Source of the DNA: Crassaminicella thermophila
GTDB lineage: Bacteria; Bacillota; Clostridia; Peptostreptococcales; Thermotaleaceae
Assembly (NCBI RefSeq): GCF_008152325.1
Contig: NZ_CP042243.1
Span: 2,485,026 to 2,549,025 of the forward strand
DNA: 64,000 nucleotides
Direction: 5' to 3'
Shown: positions 43,441 through 52,021 of the stretch, piece after piece
Layout: each line of letters opens with the position of its first letter
Numbering within the stretch: position 1 is the stretch's first letter
Made by a program: the position numbers and the translations under genes
The notes under the pieces: model-generated
What the model saw: the letters and a program-made list of their open reading frames with translations, nothing else
Told to the model about the DNA's origin: nothing
Database searches by the model: none

Positions 43441-44490
43441 TTATTTTCTTTCTCCAAGTTTTAAATTCGGAACAGCGTTTAAATATAAGTCTGAAGTAAA
43501 TCCACTCTTATAGGCATAATATGCAGCACATCCAATCATAGCTGCATTATCTGTGCATAACTTTATAGATGGATATTTTAAAGTTAACCCTTCTTTTTTT
43601 GCAGCTTTTTGAAGTTCCTCTCTTAATCCACTGTTAGCAGCTACTCCTCCAGCTAAAACAATACTGTCTACCTTCTTTTTCTTTGCTCCTTCTATAGTCT
43701 TATGAACCAATACATCAACAACTGCAGCTTGAAAACTTGCTGCTACATCCTCTACTATTATTTCTATCCCTTTTTGCCTTTGAGAATTTAGATAATTTAA
43801 TACTGCTGATTTTAATCCACTAAAACTAAAATCAAAGCTATCTTGCTCTAAGTATACTCTAGGAAATTTAATTGCATCTTTATTTCCTTTTTTAGCTAAT
43901 TTATCTATAATAGGTCCTCCTGGATAGCCTAATCCTATAGCTCTAGCAACTTTATCAAAAGCTTCTCCAACTGCATCATCTCGTGTTTTTCCTAAAATAT
44001 CATATGTTCCATAATCTTTTACATGTACAAGATAAGTATGTCCACCAGAAACAATTAGACATAAAAAAGGAGGAACTAGATTTTTATCTTCTATATAATT
44101 TGCACAGATATGTCCTTCAATATGATTTACTCCAACAAGCGGAATATTCAAAGCATATGCCAAAGCTTTTGCTGTAGATACGCCAACCAAAAGAGCTCCT
44201 ACAAGTCCTGGTCCATAAGTAACACCTATATGATCAATATCCTGCAATGTAACACCTGCTTCATCAAGTGCTTCCTGAATCACTACATCTACATTCTCAA
44301 CGTGTTTTCTTGAAGCAACCTCAGGAACTACACCTCCAAATTTTTTGTGTTCATCTATTTGAGAAGAAATAACATTTGATAAAACTTCTCTACCATTTTT
44401 AAGAATAGCAGCAGACGTTTCATCACAACTTGTCTCTATAGCAAGAGTTATAAAATATTCACCATTTTTAGGTGATAATACATTGCTCAC
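43441..44490 (-). CDS. tsaD: tRNA N6-adenosine threonylcarbamoyltransferase
   Basis: Transfers threonylcarbamoyl to A37 of ANN-reading tRNAs, working with TsaB and TsaE, both encoded about 8 kb away. Of the two GTG starts, 44490 is better placed after AGGAAGG. The ASKHA fold is clear: [28 protein letters not shown] (metal-binding His), GLVSGGHT-like [27 protein letters not shown] and [14 protein letters not shown]. About 350 residues, normal for TsaD. No operon partners are adjacent. Confidence 0.97.
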   Translation of the reverse strand: MSNVLSPKNGEYFITLAIETSCDETSAAILKNGREVLSNVISSQIDEHKKFGGVVPEVASRKHVENVDVVIQEALDEAGVTLQDIDHIGVTYGPGLVGALLVGVSTAKALAYALNIPLVGVNHIEGHICANYIEDKNLVPPFLCLIVSGGHTYLVHVKDYGTYDILGKTRDDAVGEAFDKVARAIGLGYPGGPIIDKLAKKGNKDAIKFPRVYLEQDSFDFSFSGLKSAVLNYLNSQRQKGIEIIVEDVAASFQAAVVDVLVHKTIEGAKKKKVDSIVLAGGVAANSGLREELQKAAKKEGLTLKYPSIKLCTDNAAMIGCAAYYAYKSGFTSDLYLNAVPNLKLGERK

Positions 44491-44573
44491 AATATACACC
44501 TTCCTTATCTTTTGTTCATCTTATATATTATATCCAAACCTGTAATAAATAGCAAAATCTACATTATTCTTTA

Positions 44574-44984
44574 TTAAAATAATTCTCCATCCTCTTGATA
44601 TTTTTCATTATATTGAAGTTTTGCTTCTTTTATAGCCAATTCTTCCTTCATTTTTTTTACTTCCTTATCTTTTGTCAAATTCAACACCTTATAATTTCCC
44701 ATAGATAAAGCAGCAATAAATATACCATTAATAAATATGAAAAATACAAGTTCTATAATGGAATGATGAAATACACCAGGACTTTCTACCCAAATCCTAT
44801 TATGATGAACAGCAACAACTAATGTAGCTGCTAATAATGTAATGAATTTAGGAATTCTTTGATTCACAGTTTCTCTTAAAAAAATTTCTTTAATGACTTG
44901 GGTAATTAAATTTACTGCCAATACCATTGCCGTCACTGAAGAAAGATGCTCCATATTAAATAGAGTTAATGCATTTGCACCCAA
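44574..44984 (-). CDS. Small hypothetical membrane protein
   Basis: A 136-residue protein from a TTG start with AAAGGAG 8 nt upstream. It has three or four hydrophobic segments (SVTAMVLAVNLITQVIKEIF, FITLLAATLVVAVHH, IIELVFFIFINGIFIAALSMG) and a charged C-terminal helix (KDKEVKKMKEELAIKEAKLQYNEKYQED) likely to be coiled coil. The layout is faintly holin-like but I cannot assign it. It stands alone upstream of tsaD and is divergent from the next small gene. Function unknown. Confidence 0.6.
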   Translation of the reverse strand: MGANALTLFNMEHLSSVTAMVLAVNLITQVIKEIFLRETVNQRIPKFITLLAATLVVAVHHNRIWVESPGVFHHSIIELVFFIFINGIFIAALSMGNYKVLNLTKDKEVKKMKEELAIKEAKLQYNEKYQEDGELF

Positions 44985-45111
44985 TTAAATCACTCCTTTT
45001 TTATATACTTCTAATTCTATATATGCATAAAGCATATCCACTGTTCAGCATATATCCTTCTATTTGTGGAATACTAATAATAATCTAGTGTTGATAAAGG
45101 AGTTGAAAATT

Positions 45112-45342
45112 TTGGGTGAAAAAAATAAAAATACAAATCATCCTAATGAAGAAAAAAATAAAGATTTAGATTATTCTTTTAACGATGAAAGTTTTTTAGA
45201 AAGATTAAGACAAGAAAATGTTATGCCTGATGGTATGATCTCAGAAATAGATGAAACAGATTTTATAAACTTGCTTTTAGCAGAAAAATCTGCTGTAAAA
45301 CCTTTTATAGTAGATAAAAAGAATAAAGATTTAGCCCCATAA
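45112..45342 (+). CDS. Small acidic/basic hypothetical protein
   Basis: A 76-residue soluble protein from a TTG start at 45112 (AAAGGAG nine bases upstream); the in-frame start at 45064 has no ribosome site. It is hydrophilic, with a Lys/Asn-rich front (GEKNKNTNHPNEEKNKD) and a conserved-looking centre (FNDESFLERLRQENVMPDGMISEIDETDFINLLLAEK). No signal peptide or membrane part is seen. I do not recognise the family. It ends at a bidirectional terminator shared with the antiporter gene. Confidence 0.55.
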   Translation: MGEKNKNTNHPNEEKNKDLDYSFNDESFLERLRQENVMPDGMISEIDETDFINLLLAEKSAVKPFIVDKKNKDLAP

Positions 45343-45346
45343 AAAA

Positions 45347-45370
45347 ACAGCCTAACAAAAATTAGGCTGT
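45347..45370. terminator. Bidirectional terminator
   Basis: ACAGCCTAA (45347-45355) pairs with TTAGGCTGT (45362-45370), flanked by A-runs on the left and T-runs on the right, serving both convergent genes. Confidence 0.85.
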
Positions 45371-45377
45371 TTTTTTG

Positions 45378-46559
45378 TTAACTATGAGACAACCATTTTT
45401 CTCCTGATAGTTTTATTCCTATTGCACCTAATGGTGCAGTAATCATAATAGCAAGTACAGCAATTGCTAATATTAGTTCTCCTGACTTTACACCTGCTTC
45501 TAACGGTACAGCTCCAATTGCTGCTTGCACCGTTGCTTTAGGTATGTATGCAATAACACAAAAAATCCTTTCTTTCCAATCTAAATCTGTACCTGAAACA
45601 GCTATAAGCACACCAATACTTCTAGCAAGTAATCCTATAAAAATAATAACTATTCCTAAAAGTCCCGAATTAAATGCTACATCAATATTTACTTGTGCTC
45701 CAACTAAAACAAATAACATAAGTTCTGCAAAAACCCATATTTTGTTAAATTTTTGAGACAATGCATCTGCAATTTTTGAAGTTTTTTCACGAAAATAAAA
45801 TCCTACCATCATCACTCCTAGCAAGCTAGCAATAGGAATTATTCCTTTAGAATATTCTTCAATCGTTGTAAGTATAATTGCTGCAGCTAACACTACAAGT
45901 GCTTTTTTTGTATCACGTATATGAAATCTTTTAAAAATCATAATTATTATTATTCCAGTAATCCATCCTAAAAGAAGTCCTAAAACAATAGATACAGGAA
46001 TTTTAGCTATCTGCATAGAAATACTTATGCTTTTTCCTGTGTATAATCCTAAAAATGTTGAAAATATAGTAATCGCAAAAACATCATCAATAGAAGCTCC
46101 TGCAAGTATTAAAGTAGGAATTCCTTTCTTTTCACCAAATCTTTTATCAATAAACTGAAGCATAAGAGGTACTACAACTGCAGGAGATACTGCTGCTATA
46201 ATAAAGCCTAACATCCCTGCCTCTGTTTTCGACATTCCAAATAAAAAACTTGCAAGCAGCATAATTGTAAATCCTTCACAAAGTCCCGGAATACAACTCA
46301 TTTTTATAGCTTCAGAACCTACCTTATGTAATGTGTCTCTTTTAATTCCTAGACCAGCTCTTATAAGTATAATTATTAATGCAATTTTTCTAAGATCTGC
46401 CGAAATATCTAAAATATCAGAGCTAATAATATTCAATCCATACGGACCAATTATTATTCCTAACAAAAGCATACCTAAAAATCCTGGTAGCTTTATAGCA
46501 TCAAATATTTTATTTAATGCTAAGCCTAAAATAATAATAATTGCTAAACTAAACCCCAT
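45378..46559 (-). CDS. CPA2-family cation:proton antiporter under a fluoride riboswitch
   Basis: A 393-residue, 11-12-helix Na+/H+-exchanger-domain protein (KefB/NhaP superfamily). Blocks include LGMLLLGIIIGPYGLNII, LRKIALIIILIRAGLGI, AAVSPAVVVPLMLQF, LAGASIDDVFAITIFS (the conserved double Asp pair region) and PKATVQAAIGAVPLEAG. The ATG at 46559 is better placed after GAAAGG than 46568. The leader is a fluoride riboswitch with terminator, so this transporter probably answers fluoride stress by exporting fluoride or restoring pH. Antiporters of this type are known members of fluoride regulons. Confidence 0.9.
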   Translation of the reverse strand: MGFSLAIIIILGLALNKIFDAIKLPGFLGMLLLGIIIGPYGLNIISSDILDISADLRKIALIIILIRAGLGIKRDTLHKVGSEAIKMSCIPGLCEGFTIMLLASFLFGMSKTEAGMLGFIIAAVSPAVVVPLMLQFIDKRFGEKKGIPTLILAGASIDDVFAITIFSTFLGLYTGKSISISMQIAKIPVSIVLGLLLGWITGIIIIMIFKRFHIRDTKKALVVLAAAIILTTIEEYSKGIIPIASLLGVMMVGFYFREKTSKIADALSQKFNKIWVFAELMLFVLVGAQVNIDVAFNSGLLGIVIIFIGLLARSIGVLIAVSGTDLDWKERIFCVIAYIPKATVQAAIGAVPLEAGVKSGELILAIAVLAIMITAPLGAIGIKLSGEKWLSHS

Positions 46560-46584
46560 ATCCATCATCCTTTCTTTTCATAAG

Positions 46585-46623
46585 AAAAAGCTCCTACTTA
46601 GATAAAAAAATCTAAGTAGGAGC
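46585..46623 (-). terminator. Fluoride riboswitch terminator
   Basis: Arms at 46590-46603 and 46610-46623 form a perfect 14-bp stem (GCTCCTACTTAGAT) followed on the minus strand by TTTTT. Its 5' arm contains the CTCCTAC of the aptamer, so terminator and aptamer exclude each other. Confidence 0.9.
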
Positions 46624-46668
46624 CATCAATTGCAGTATGCAATGCTTAAGGTGAGCTCCATCACCTAT
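46614..46668 (-). ncRNA. Fluoride riboswitch (crcB motif) aptamer
   Basis: On the minus strand the sequence ATAGGTGATGGAGCTCACC, an intervening small stem (GCATTGC...GCAA) and TGATGGCTCCTAC match the crcB motif in order and spacing (compare the AUAGGCGAUGGAGUUCGCC...AUGACUCCUAC form of bacilli). It begins at the expected transcription start, overlaps a terminator and precedes a CPA2 antiporter gene. Confidence 0.92.
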
Positions 46669-46672
46669 GCAT

Positions 46673-46700
46673 ATTATACTACTATTTGTAAAAATGTCAA
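46673..46700 (-). promoter_or_regulatory. Promoter of the fluoride riboswitch transcript
   Basis: On the minus strand a perfect TTGACA (46700-46695), a 16-bp spacer and a perfect TATAAT (46678-46673). Transcription would start right at the aptamer. Confidence 0.88.
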
Positions 46701-46730
46701 TATTTATACCGTAAAATGTATATTTTTATT

Positions 46731-46922
46731 CTATCCCTCATTTGTAAGGTTTTCTAAGATTTCATCTACTAAATTTATATCACATTTATTATCCTTTGTG
46801 AAATGTTTACAATTTTCACAAGTACGACTTGATTGGACAGAAGAAGTAAATGCACCTTCTTCTACGCTTTGAAATTGACTACAATTAGCTGCTACTGCTT
46901 GTAATTGGGCTTTACTTGCCAT
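46731..46922 (-). CDS. Small four-cysteine protein of unknown function
   Basis: A 63-residue protein behind a strong AAAGGAGG site. The N-terminal half (MASKAQLQAVAANCSQFQSV) is Ala/Gln-rich with Cys14. The C-terminal half has CENCKHFTKDNKCDINLVDE, a CxxC plus third Cys arrangement that could bind zinc or iron-sulphur (Cys35, Cys38, Cys47). No signal peptide is present. No radical-SAM or modification enzyme gene lies next to it, so a RiPP precursor is not supported. Monocistronic, just upstream of the fluoride riboswitch promoter. Family not recognised. Confidence 0.7.
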   Translation of the reverse strand: MASKAQLQAVAANCSQFQSVEEGAFTSSVQSSRTCENCKHFTKDNKCDINLVDEILENLTNEG

Positions 46923-46989
46923 AAGAATCCTCCTTTTGCTTTATTTTTCACTCATATATATTATTTGTAGACTTTTAATTAATATACAA

Positions 46990-47017
46990 ATCCAGATGAG
47001 AATTTTCTCATCTGGAT
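46990..47017 (-). terminator. Terminator of the bactofilin-like gene
   Basis: ATCCAGATGAGAA (46990-47002) and TTCTCATCTGGAT (47005-47017) form a 13-bp stem just after the gene's stop; the tail TTGTATATT is moderately U-rich. Confidence 0.65.
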
Positions 47018-47024
47018 CTTTATA

Positions 47025-48167
47025 TTAATGCAATGGTTCAATATTTTTTGGTTTTTTAATAGCTTCTTTTAAGTTTAACAAATAACTTCCTATACCAAAT
47101 ATTATAGCCATAAATGATATAAACTTCCCTAAATAAGGTATAAATGATACAAAGCTTAAGATAATTAAGCCAATAATCATTTTAATTAAAAGTTTTGATT
47201 CATTTCTTAAAAGTTTTTGCCCTATCAAAAGAGCTGCAGGTATTTTCGCTAAATAAAGCAACAATCCATAAAGTATAAGGGAAATAACACCTATAGGAAT
47301 TCCTACTACAGTTATCATAATCAATATAGAAGCAATAGGAATAACAATAAATCCCACAATACCAATCCCTAAAGAATGCCAAGGTTTTTTATCTATCATT
47401 GTAGAAGTTTTTTTCATAAAATTGCTAAAAACCAAGACGAGTATAGTTCCTATTATTAAATAAGACAGTATAGGAATTCCTTTTCGTAATATATTTAATA
47501 AATTAAATCCCTTTTTTATATTTTTTTCTTCTATACCTATTTTTTTACCATAAGGTTTGTAAATAATATTACCACTAACTATCCCATTTTTAATCTCTAT
47601 CTTTTTCGGTGCATTATATACTAGATTTCCATCTATTTTTGCATTAGGTCCAAAGATTAAATTTTCTGTTTCAAGTATTACATCTCCTTTTATTTTTCCA
47701 TTTATTTTTATATCATCAGCACTTCCTCGAAAATCTCCTCCAATAATACCATTAATAACTATATTTCCTAAAAAAGCGTTTAGATTTCCATCTATAGCTG
47801 CTCCCTCTTCTAGTATTAGATTTCCAGAAAATGAAGTAACATTTTTTCCAATTTCTCCTGTGATATTCAAATTTCCAGTTCCTATCCTAAGATCTCCATC
47901 TACTCTACCACTAATTTTACTATTTCCCGCGACTAATAAAATATCTCCTAAAACATGCCCTGTATTTTCAAACTCTCCACTAGCTACAAAAATATCCCCT
48001 TTCACAGTACCCATGTTCTTTACAGAATCTCCTTCAAAAAATAAATCACTATTGACTACTTCATCTTCTCTTATAATCATGTTTTCATCTTTATCCTCAG
48101 CAAATACAGCTATTGGTAGTGACAGTATAAAAATAAAAGACATTAATATACTAAAAATTCTTTTCAT
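47025..48167 (-). CDS. Secreted/membrane polymer-forming (bactofilin-like) protein
   Basis: A 380-residue protein with a signal peptide (1-23, ending AVFA), then about 150 residues of short Gly-punctuated repeats (FVASGEFENTGHVLGDILLVAG, GRVDGDLRIGTGNLNITGEIG, GNLNAFLGNIVINGIIGGD, KINGKIKGDVILE) that should fold as a right-handed beta-helix like bactofilins. The second half has four or five transmembrane helices (LSYLIIGTILVLVFS, IGIVGFIVIPIASILIMITVVGIPIGVISLILYGLLLYL). The beta-helix therefore lies outside the membrane, unlike cytoplasmic bactofilins. It is alone on its transcript, next to the MacAB-type operon. A role in envelope organisation is plausible but not shown. Confidence 0.75.
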   Translation of the reverse strand: MKRIFSILMSFIFILSLPIAVFAEDKDENMIIREDEVVNSDLFFEGDSVKNMGTVKGDIFVASGEFENTGHVLGDILLVAGNSKISGRVDGDLRIGTGNLNITGEIGKNVTSFSGNLILEEGAAIDGNLNAFLGNIVINGIIGGDFRGSADDIKINGKIKGDVILETENLIFGPNAKIDGNLVYNAPKKIEIKNGIVSGNIIYKPYGKKIGIEEKNIKKGFNLLNILRKGIPILSYLIIGTILVLVFSNFMKKTSTMIDKKPWHSLGIGIVGFIVIPIASILIMITVVGIPIGVISLILYGLLLYLAKIPAALLIGQKLLRNESKLLIKMIIGLIILSFVSFIPYLGKFISFMAIIFGIGSYLLNLKEAIKKPKNIEPLH

Positions 48168-48258
48168 TTTTTATTCATCCCCTTTTTCCCCTTTTAATAG
48201 TCTATTATCTTCTCACTTTTATTATATGGATTACCTTATGTTTTATATGAATCATTTT

Positions 48259-48287
48259 AAAAAACTAGGTCAGTGACCTAGTTTTTT
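48259..48287 (-). terminator. Terminator of the MacAB-type operon
   Basis: AAAAAACTAGGTCA (48259-48272) and TGACCTAGTTTTTT (48274-48287) form a near-perfect palindromic stem overlapping the stop codon, with a T-rich minus-strand tail. Confidence 0.75.
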
Positions 48288-49503
48288 ACTCATACCTTAA
48301 AGCATCTATCGGATCTAATTTTGAAGCTTTATTGGCTGGATAAATACCAAAGAAAATACCAACCCCTGCTGAAAAAATCCATGCAATAGCAATTGTGCTC
48401 ATTGATACGTTAGGAGGGATTTTGATAAACTTAGCAATAACAAATGAGATACCTATTCCTATTACTGTACCAATAATTCCTCCAATCCCTGATACAATAA
48501 CAGATTCCACCAAAAATTGTAACAATATATCCTTTCTCCTTGCACCAATTGCCTTCCTAATCCCAATTTCTCTTGTTCTTTCTGTAACAGAAACAAGCAT
48601 AATGTTCATTACACCAATACCACCAACCAACAATGAAATTGCTGCAATAGCACTTATAACAGCTGTTACTATGCCTGTAACCTTATTAATAGATTCTAAT
48701 TCTCCTTCAGCAGTATAGCTTATATACTTATTTTCTCCAATATTTCCATGCCTTCTTTCTAAAAGCTTTATCATCTTCTCAGTAGCTTTTCTAGAATCCA
48801 CACCCTTTTTCATGCTTATTTCTATCCCCCATATGTTTTCTCCCATACCCATAACTTTTTCGAGTGTTGAAATAGGTATAAAAACATTTGGCGCTCTTTT
48901 ACCTCCTCCTAAATTTTGAAGAGTACTCTTAGGTTTTTCATATAAACCTACAATAACGAATGAAGCATTGGTATATCCCATATCTACCATAATATTTTCT
49001 CCAAGTACATTGCTTCTTCCAAAAACATCCATAGCTACTTGTTGATCTATTACAGCTACATATCTCTTTGCCTTTACATCACGATCTGTCAAATATCTTC
49101 CCTTTAGAATATTAACCTTTTCAATTTTTATATAGTCTTCATTTCCACCAATTAACCTCACATCAATCAAATCATTTTTTGATCTTATCTTTCCATTCTC
49201 TGATAAATTAGAAATTATTGCATCTAAATCCTTTGAAAAAACTCTATTTAATGCTTCTACATCACTATGATTTAAATAATCTTTCCTAGTAGGATTTTCT
49301 CTCCAATTAGTTCCAATATATGCTCTTCCTGCACCAAATTGTTCAAATTCCTTATCAATTGCATTCTGGCTTCCTTTTCCTAAAGCCACTACACTAATAA
49401 CAGAAGATATCCCTATAATAATTCCAAGCATTGTAAGAAGAGATCTCATCTTATTCACCCAAATAGCACTAATTGCTACCTGAATACTTTCAATAAAATT
49501 CAT
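48286..49503 (-). CDS. MacB-type ABC transporter permease
   Basis: A 405-residue permease with the MacB topology: one N-terminal helix (MRSLLTMLGIIIGISSVISVVALGKGSQ), a large outside MacB_PCD domain (about 45-270) and three C-terminal helices in the FtsX domain (VTAVISAIAAISLLVGGIGVMNIMLVSVTERTREIGIRKAIGARRKDILLQFLVES). The mechanotransmission design moves substrates outside the membrane rather than through it. It is third in an operon with an adaptor and an ATPase gene, 10 nt after the ATPase. Substrates in firmicutes are often peptides or antimicrobials; not known here. Confidence 0.93.
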   Translation of the reverse strand: MNFIESIQVAISAIWVNKMRSLLTMLGIIIGISSVISVVALGKGSQNAIDKEFEQFGAGRAYIGTNWRENPTRKDYLNHSDVEALNRVFSKDLDAIISNLSENGKIRSKNDLIDVRLIGGNEDYIKIEKVNILKGRYLTDRDVKAKRYVAVIDQQVAMDVFGRSNVLGENIMVDMGYTNASFVIVGLYEKPKSTLQNLGGGKRAPNVFIPISTLEKVMGMGENIWGIEISMKKGVDSRKATEKMIKLLERRHGNIGENKYISYTAEGELESINKVTGIVTAVISAIAAISLLVGGIGVMNIMLVSVTERTREIGIRKAIGARRKDILLQFLVESVIVSGIGGIIGTVIGIGISFVIAKFIKIPPNVSMSTIAIAWIFSAGVGIFFGIYPANKASKLDPIDALRYE

Positions 49504-49513
49504 TGCAACACCT

Positions 49514-50227
49514 CTATTCCTTTACAGCATCTGCATGAAGTATAATCTGATTCTCTACAAATTTGTCTTCTATAATTTCACCATCTCGAAAGGTTACAAC
49601 TCTCTTAGTATGCTGAGCAATTTCTGGTTCATGCGTTACCATAACAATTGTTACCCCTTCTTCATTAAGCCTTTGAAATATTGCCATAATTTCATCACCT
49701 GATTTTGTATCTAGATTCCCCGTTGGTTCATCTGCTAAAATAACAGCTGGTTGATTAACAAGAGCTCTTGCAATAGCAACCCTTTGCCTCTGTCCACCTG
49801 AAAGTTCACTTGATTTATGCTCCAAACGATCTCCTAATCCAACTCTTTCTAAAGCTTCTATTGCTCTTTTTCTTCTTTCTTTAGAAGGTACTCCAGCATA
49901 CATCATTGGTAATTCTACATTTTTTAGTGCCGTAATACGAGGAAGAAGATTAAATGATTGAAAAACAAAACCTATTTTTTTATTTCGTATCCCAGCCAAT
50001 TGAGAATCATTTAACTCTTCTATCTTTTCTCCATCTAATTCATATCTCCCTTGGCTAGGTTTATCTAAACATCCTAAAATATTCATTAAAGTAGATTTTC
50101 CTGATCCTGACGGCCCCATAATAGATACAAATTCACCTTGATTCACTTCCATATTTACACCTTTTAATGCTTCTACAGATACGCTTCCATTTTTATAAAT
50201 CTTCTTCAAATTTTCGATTTTTATCAT
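49514..50227 (-). CDS. MacB/LolD-type ABC transporter ATPase
   Basis: A 237-residue ATPase with Walker A GPSGSGKST (residues 39-47), Q-loop FVFQSFNLLPRITALKNVELPMMYAG, signature LSGGQRQRVAIARALVNQPAVILADEPTGNLDTKSG and H-loop VTHEPEIAQHTKRV. The pattern is that of the o228/MacB-LolD group. It sits 1 nt after the adaptor gene and 10 nt before the permease gene. It forms a tripartite exporter with them. Confidence 0.95.
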   Translation of the reverse strand: MIKIENLKKIYKNGSVSVEALKGVNMEVNQGEFVSIMGPSGSGKSTLMNILGCLDKPSQGRYELDGEKIEELNDSQLAGIRNKKIGFVFQSFNLLPRITALKNVELPMMYAGVPSKERRKRAIEALERVGLGDRLEHKSSELSGGQRQRVAIARALVNQPAVILADEPTGNLDTKSGDEIMAIFQRLNEEGVTIVMVTHEPEIAQHTKRVVTFRDGEIIEDKFVENQIILHADAVKE

Positions 50228-50228
50228 A

Positions 50229-51461
50229 CTACATCACCTGATTCTCTTGAACTTCTTCACCCTCTTTAATTGCTTCTGTAGGGTTCATAATTACATGATC
50301 TTCTTGATTAATATCCTCTCCTATTACTTCAACTACAAGATCACTCTCTATACCTAGTTTTACCTTATGCTCCTTTACTTTTCCATCCTCAACAGTAAAA
50401 ATAACATTTTCTTTATTCCTTTTTGTAAATATAGCTTCATAAGGTACTGCTAAAACGTCCTTCCTACGCTCTGTTAATATATCTAACTTAGCTGAAAACC
50501 CTGGTTTTAAATACTTATCCATCTTAGCTATTTCAACTTTTACCTCTACAACATTTTCTTTTCCCTGTCCCGTCTCAACAGTTTTAGCAAACGGACCTAC
50601 ATATTTTACTTTTCCATCATAAGTCTTTCCCTCAAAAGCATCGCCTGTAATTTTAACAAAGTCTCCTATCTTTATTTTGCTTGCATCATACTCATTGATA
50701 TTTGTAATTATTTCCAAATTATCTACGTCCTGTATAAACATCAAAGGAATATGAGATTCTACGATACCACTCTCTGCAATTTTCATATCTACAATTGTTC
50801 CTGTAATAGGACTTTTAATTGTATGCTTTTCTAAATCATCCATTAGTTTTTCTACCTCTAATTTGTAAAGCTGCACTTGTTTTTCTTGTCTTGCCACTTC
50901 CCCAGTATTTTCTCCATTTCCTAACTTTTTTTCAGCTAATATATATTCATTATGCATTTCTTCCAAAGTATTTTTTGACTTTTCTAATTCTCTTTTACTT
51001 AATGCATTTGCTTCATAAAGCTTTTTGTTTCTTTCATACGTATCTAATGCATCTTCATACTTTATTTTTGCATTCTTTAATCCAATATCTAAGTCTGTTT
51101 TTAACTGATTTAAGATATTTTCCTGTATTTCTAATCTTGTTTTGGCTTCTTTAATTTTATAAAGAATATTTGTCTCCTCTAACTTCATAAGAACTTGACC
51201 TTTTTTAACTTTATCTCCCTTTTTGACAAATACCTTTTCAATCTTTTCTTCTACATCTGAAACAATCTCTCTCTTATCCATAGATACAATCTGCCCTGTC
51301 GCCTGTATATGTGATTCAATATCCTGCTTTTTTATTTCTACCGTTTGGACAATTTTTTTATCATTCTTTTCTTTTTTATTTGCCATAACAGTTCCAACTC
51401 CAACTAAAACAACAACTGCAATAATCATAACCACAATTAGCAGTTTCCTCCCCTTTAACAT
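50229..51461 (-). CDS. MacA-like membrane-fusion (adaptor) protein
   Basis: A 410-residue adaptor with an N-terminal membrane anchor (KLLIVVMIIAVVVLVGVGTVMA). A biotinyl-lipoyl-like half (VDKREIVSDVEEKIEKVFVKKGDKVKKGQVLMKLEE) and a long coiled-coil hairpin (about 100-210) follow, then the second lipoyl half (HTIKSPITGTIVDMKIAESGIVESHIPLMFI) and beta-barrel domains to the end. It is the first gene of the exporter operon, behind GAAAGGAG. In a Gram-positive cell it likely forms an outside funnel over the permease. Confidence 0.92.
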   Translation of the reverse strand: MLKGRKLLIVVMIIAVVVLVGVGTVMANKKEKNDKKIVQTVEIKKQDIESHIQATGQIVSMDKREIVSDVEEKIEKVFVKKGDKVKKGQVLMKLEETNILYKIKEAKTRLEIQENILNQLKTDLDIGLKNAKIKYEDALDTYERNKKLYEANALSKRELEKSKNTLEEMHNEYILAEKKLGNGENTGEVARQEKQVQLYKLEVEKLMDDLEKHTIKSPITGTIVDMKIAESGIVESHIPLMFIQDVDNLEIITNINEYDASKIKIGDFVKITGDAFEGKTYDGKVKYVGPFAKTVETGQGKENVVEVKVEIAKMDKYLKPGFSAKLDILTERRKDVLAVPYEAIFTKRNKENVIFTVEDGKVKEHKVKLGIESDLVVEVIGEDINQEDHVIMNPTEAIKEGEEVQENQVM

Positions 51462-51484
51462 ACAAAAACTCCTTTCTCATAGAC

Positions 51485-51510
51485 ATAGGGCATACATATG
51501 TATGCCCTAT
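51485..51510. promoter_or_regulatory. Perfect 26-bp palindrome between rimI and the MacAB-type operon
   Basis: The arms read ATAGGGCATACAT and ATGTATGCCCTAT with no spacer. It lies 24 bp upstream of the adaptor ATG and 65 bp after the rimI stop. There is no U-tract on the minus strand, so an operator for a dimeric regulator is more likely than a terminator. Confidence 0.6.
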
Positions 51511-51574
51511 AATTATTTTCCAATATATAGTATACAGCAATTTTTGGAAATTGTCTTTAAAAATTTAAAATTTA

Positions 51575-52021
51575 TTAGTTTTCTCTCCACATAATCACTG
51601 CATTTTCATTATTATCCTGATAATACTTTGGCCTAATCCCGCAAGGCTCAAATCCATATTTTTTATATAAATTCTGCGCTACTTTATTTGAACTTCTAAC
51701 CTCTAAAGTCATCCTTTTTATTTCTTCCTTATCTGCAACCTCAAGCAATCCCTCAACAAGTAAGTTTCCATATCCTCTTCCTCTTACATCCGGATGCACA
51801 GCAATATTTGTAATATGCCCTTCATCTAGTATCTTCCACATACCTCCATAACCTACAACTTTTCCATCTATTTCTAAAACCACATATCTAGCAGACTTGT
51901 TATTCTGTATTTCAGCAAAAAAGGATTCTTTAGACCAAGGTATAGCAAAACATCTTTTTTCAATATCATAAACTTCTTCAATATCTTCAACGATCATTTC
52001 CCTAACCTTCACATGCTCCAT
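51575..52021 (-). CDS. rimI: Ribosomal protein S18-alanine N-acetyltransferase (RimI-type GNAT)
   Basis: A GNAT acetyltransferase for the N-terminus of ribosomal protein S18 or similar substrates. The ATG at 52021 has AAAGGTG at the right distance; an upstream GTG lies inside tsaB. The 148-residue protein has the acetyl-CoA loop DVRGRGYGNLL (motif A) and VRSSNKVAQNLYKKYGFEPCGIRPKYYQDNNENAVIM. It overlaps the 3' end of tsaB, the common tsaE-tsaB-rimI arrangement in firmicutes. Confidence 0.93.
   Translation of the reverse strand: MEHVKVREMIVEDIEEVYDIEKRCFAIPWSKESFFAEIQNNKSARYVVLEIDGKVVGYGGMWKILDEGHITNIAVHPDVRGRGYGNLLVEGLLEVADKEEIKRMTLEVRSSNKVAQNLYKKYGFEPCGIRPKYYQDNNENAVIMWREN

Noticed and set aside
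44574-44984. Phage holin
   Set aside because: Size and membrane segments are holin-like but no lysin or other phage gene is nearby.
46731-46922. SCIFF or other RiPP precursor
   Set aside because: The cysteine number and spacing do not match SCIFF and no radical-SAM maturase is adjacent.
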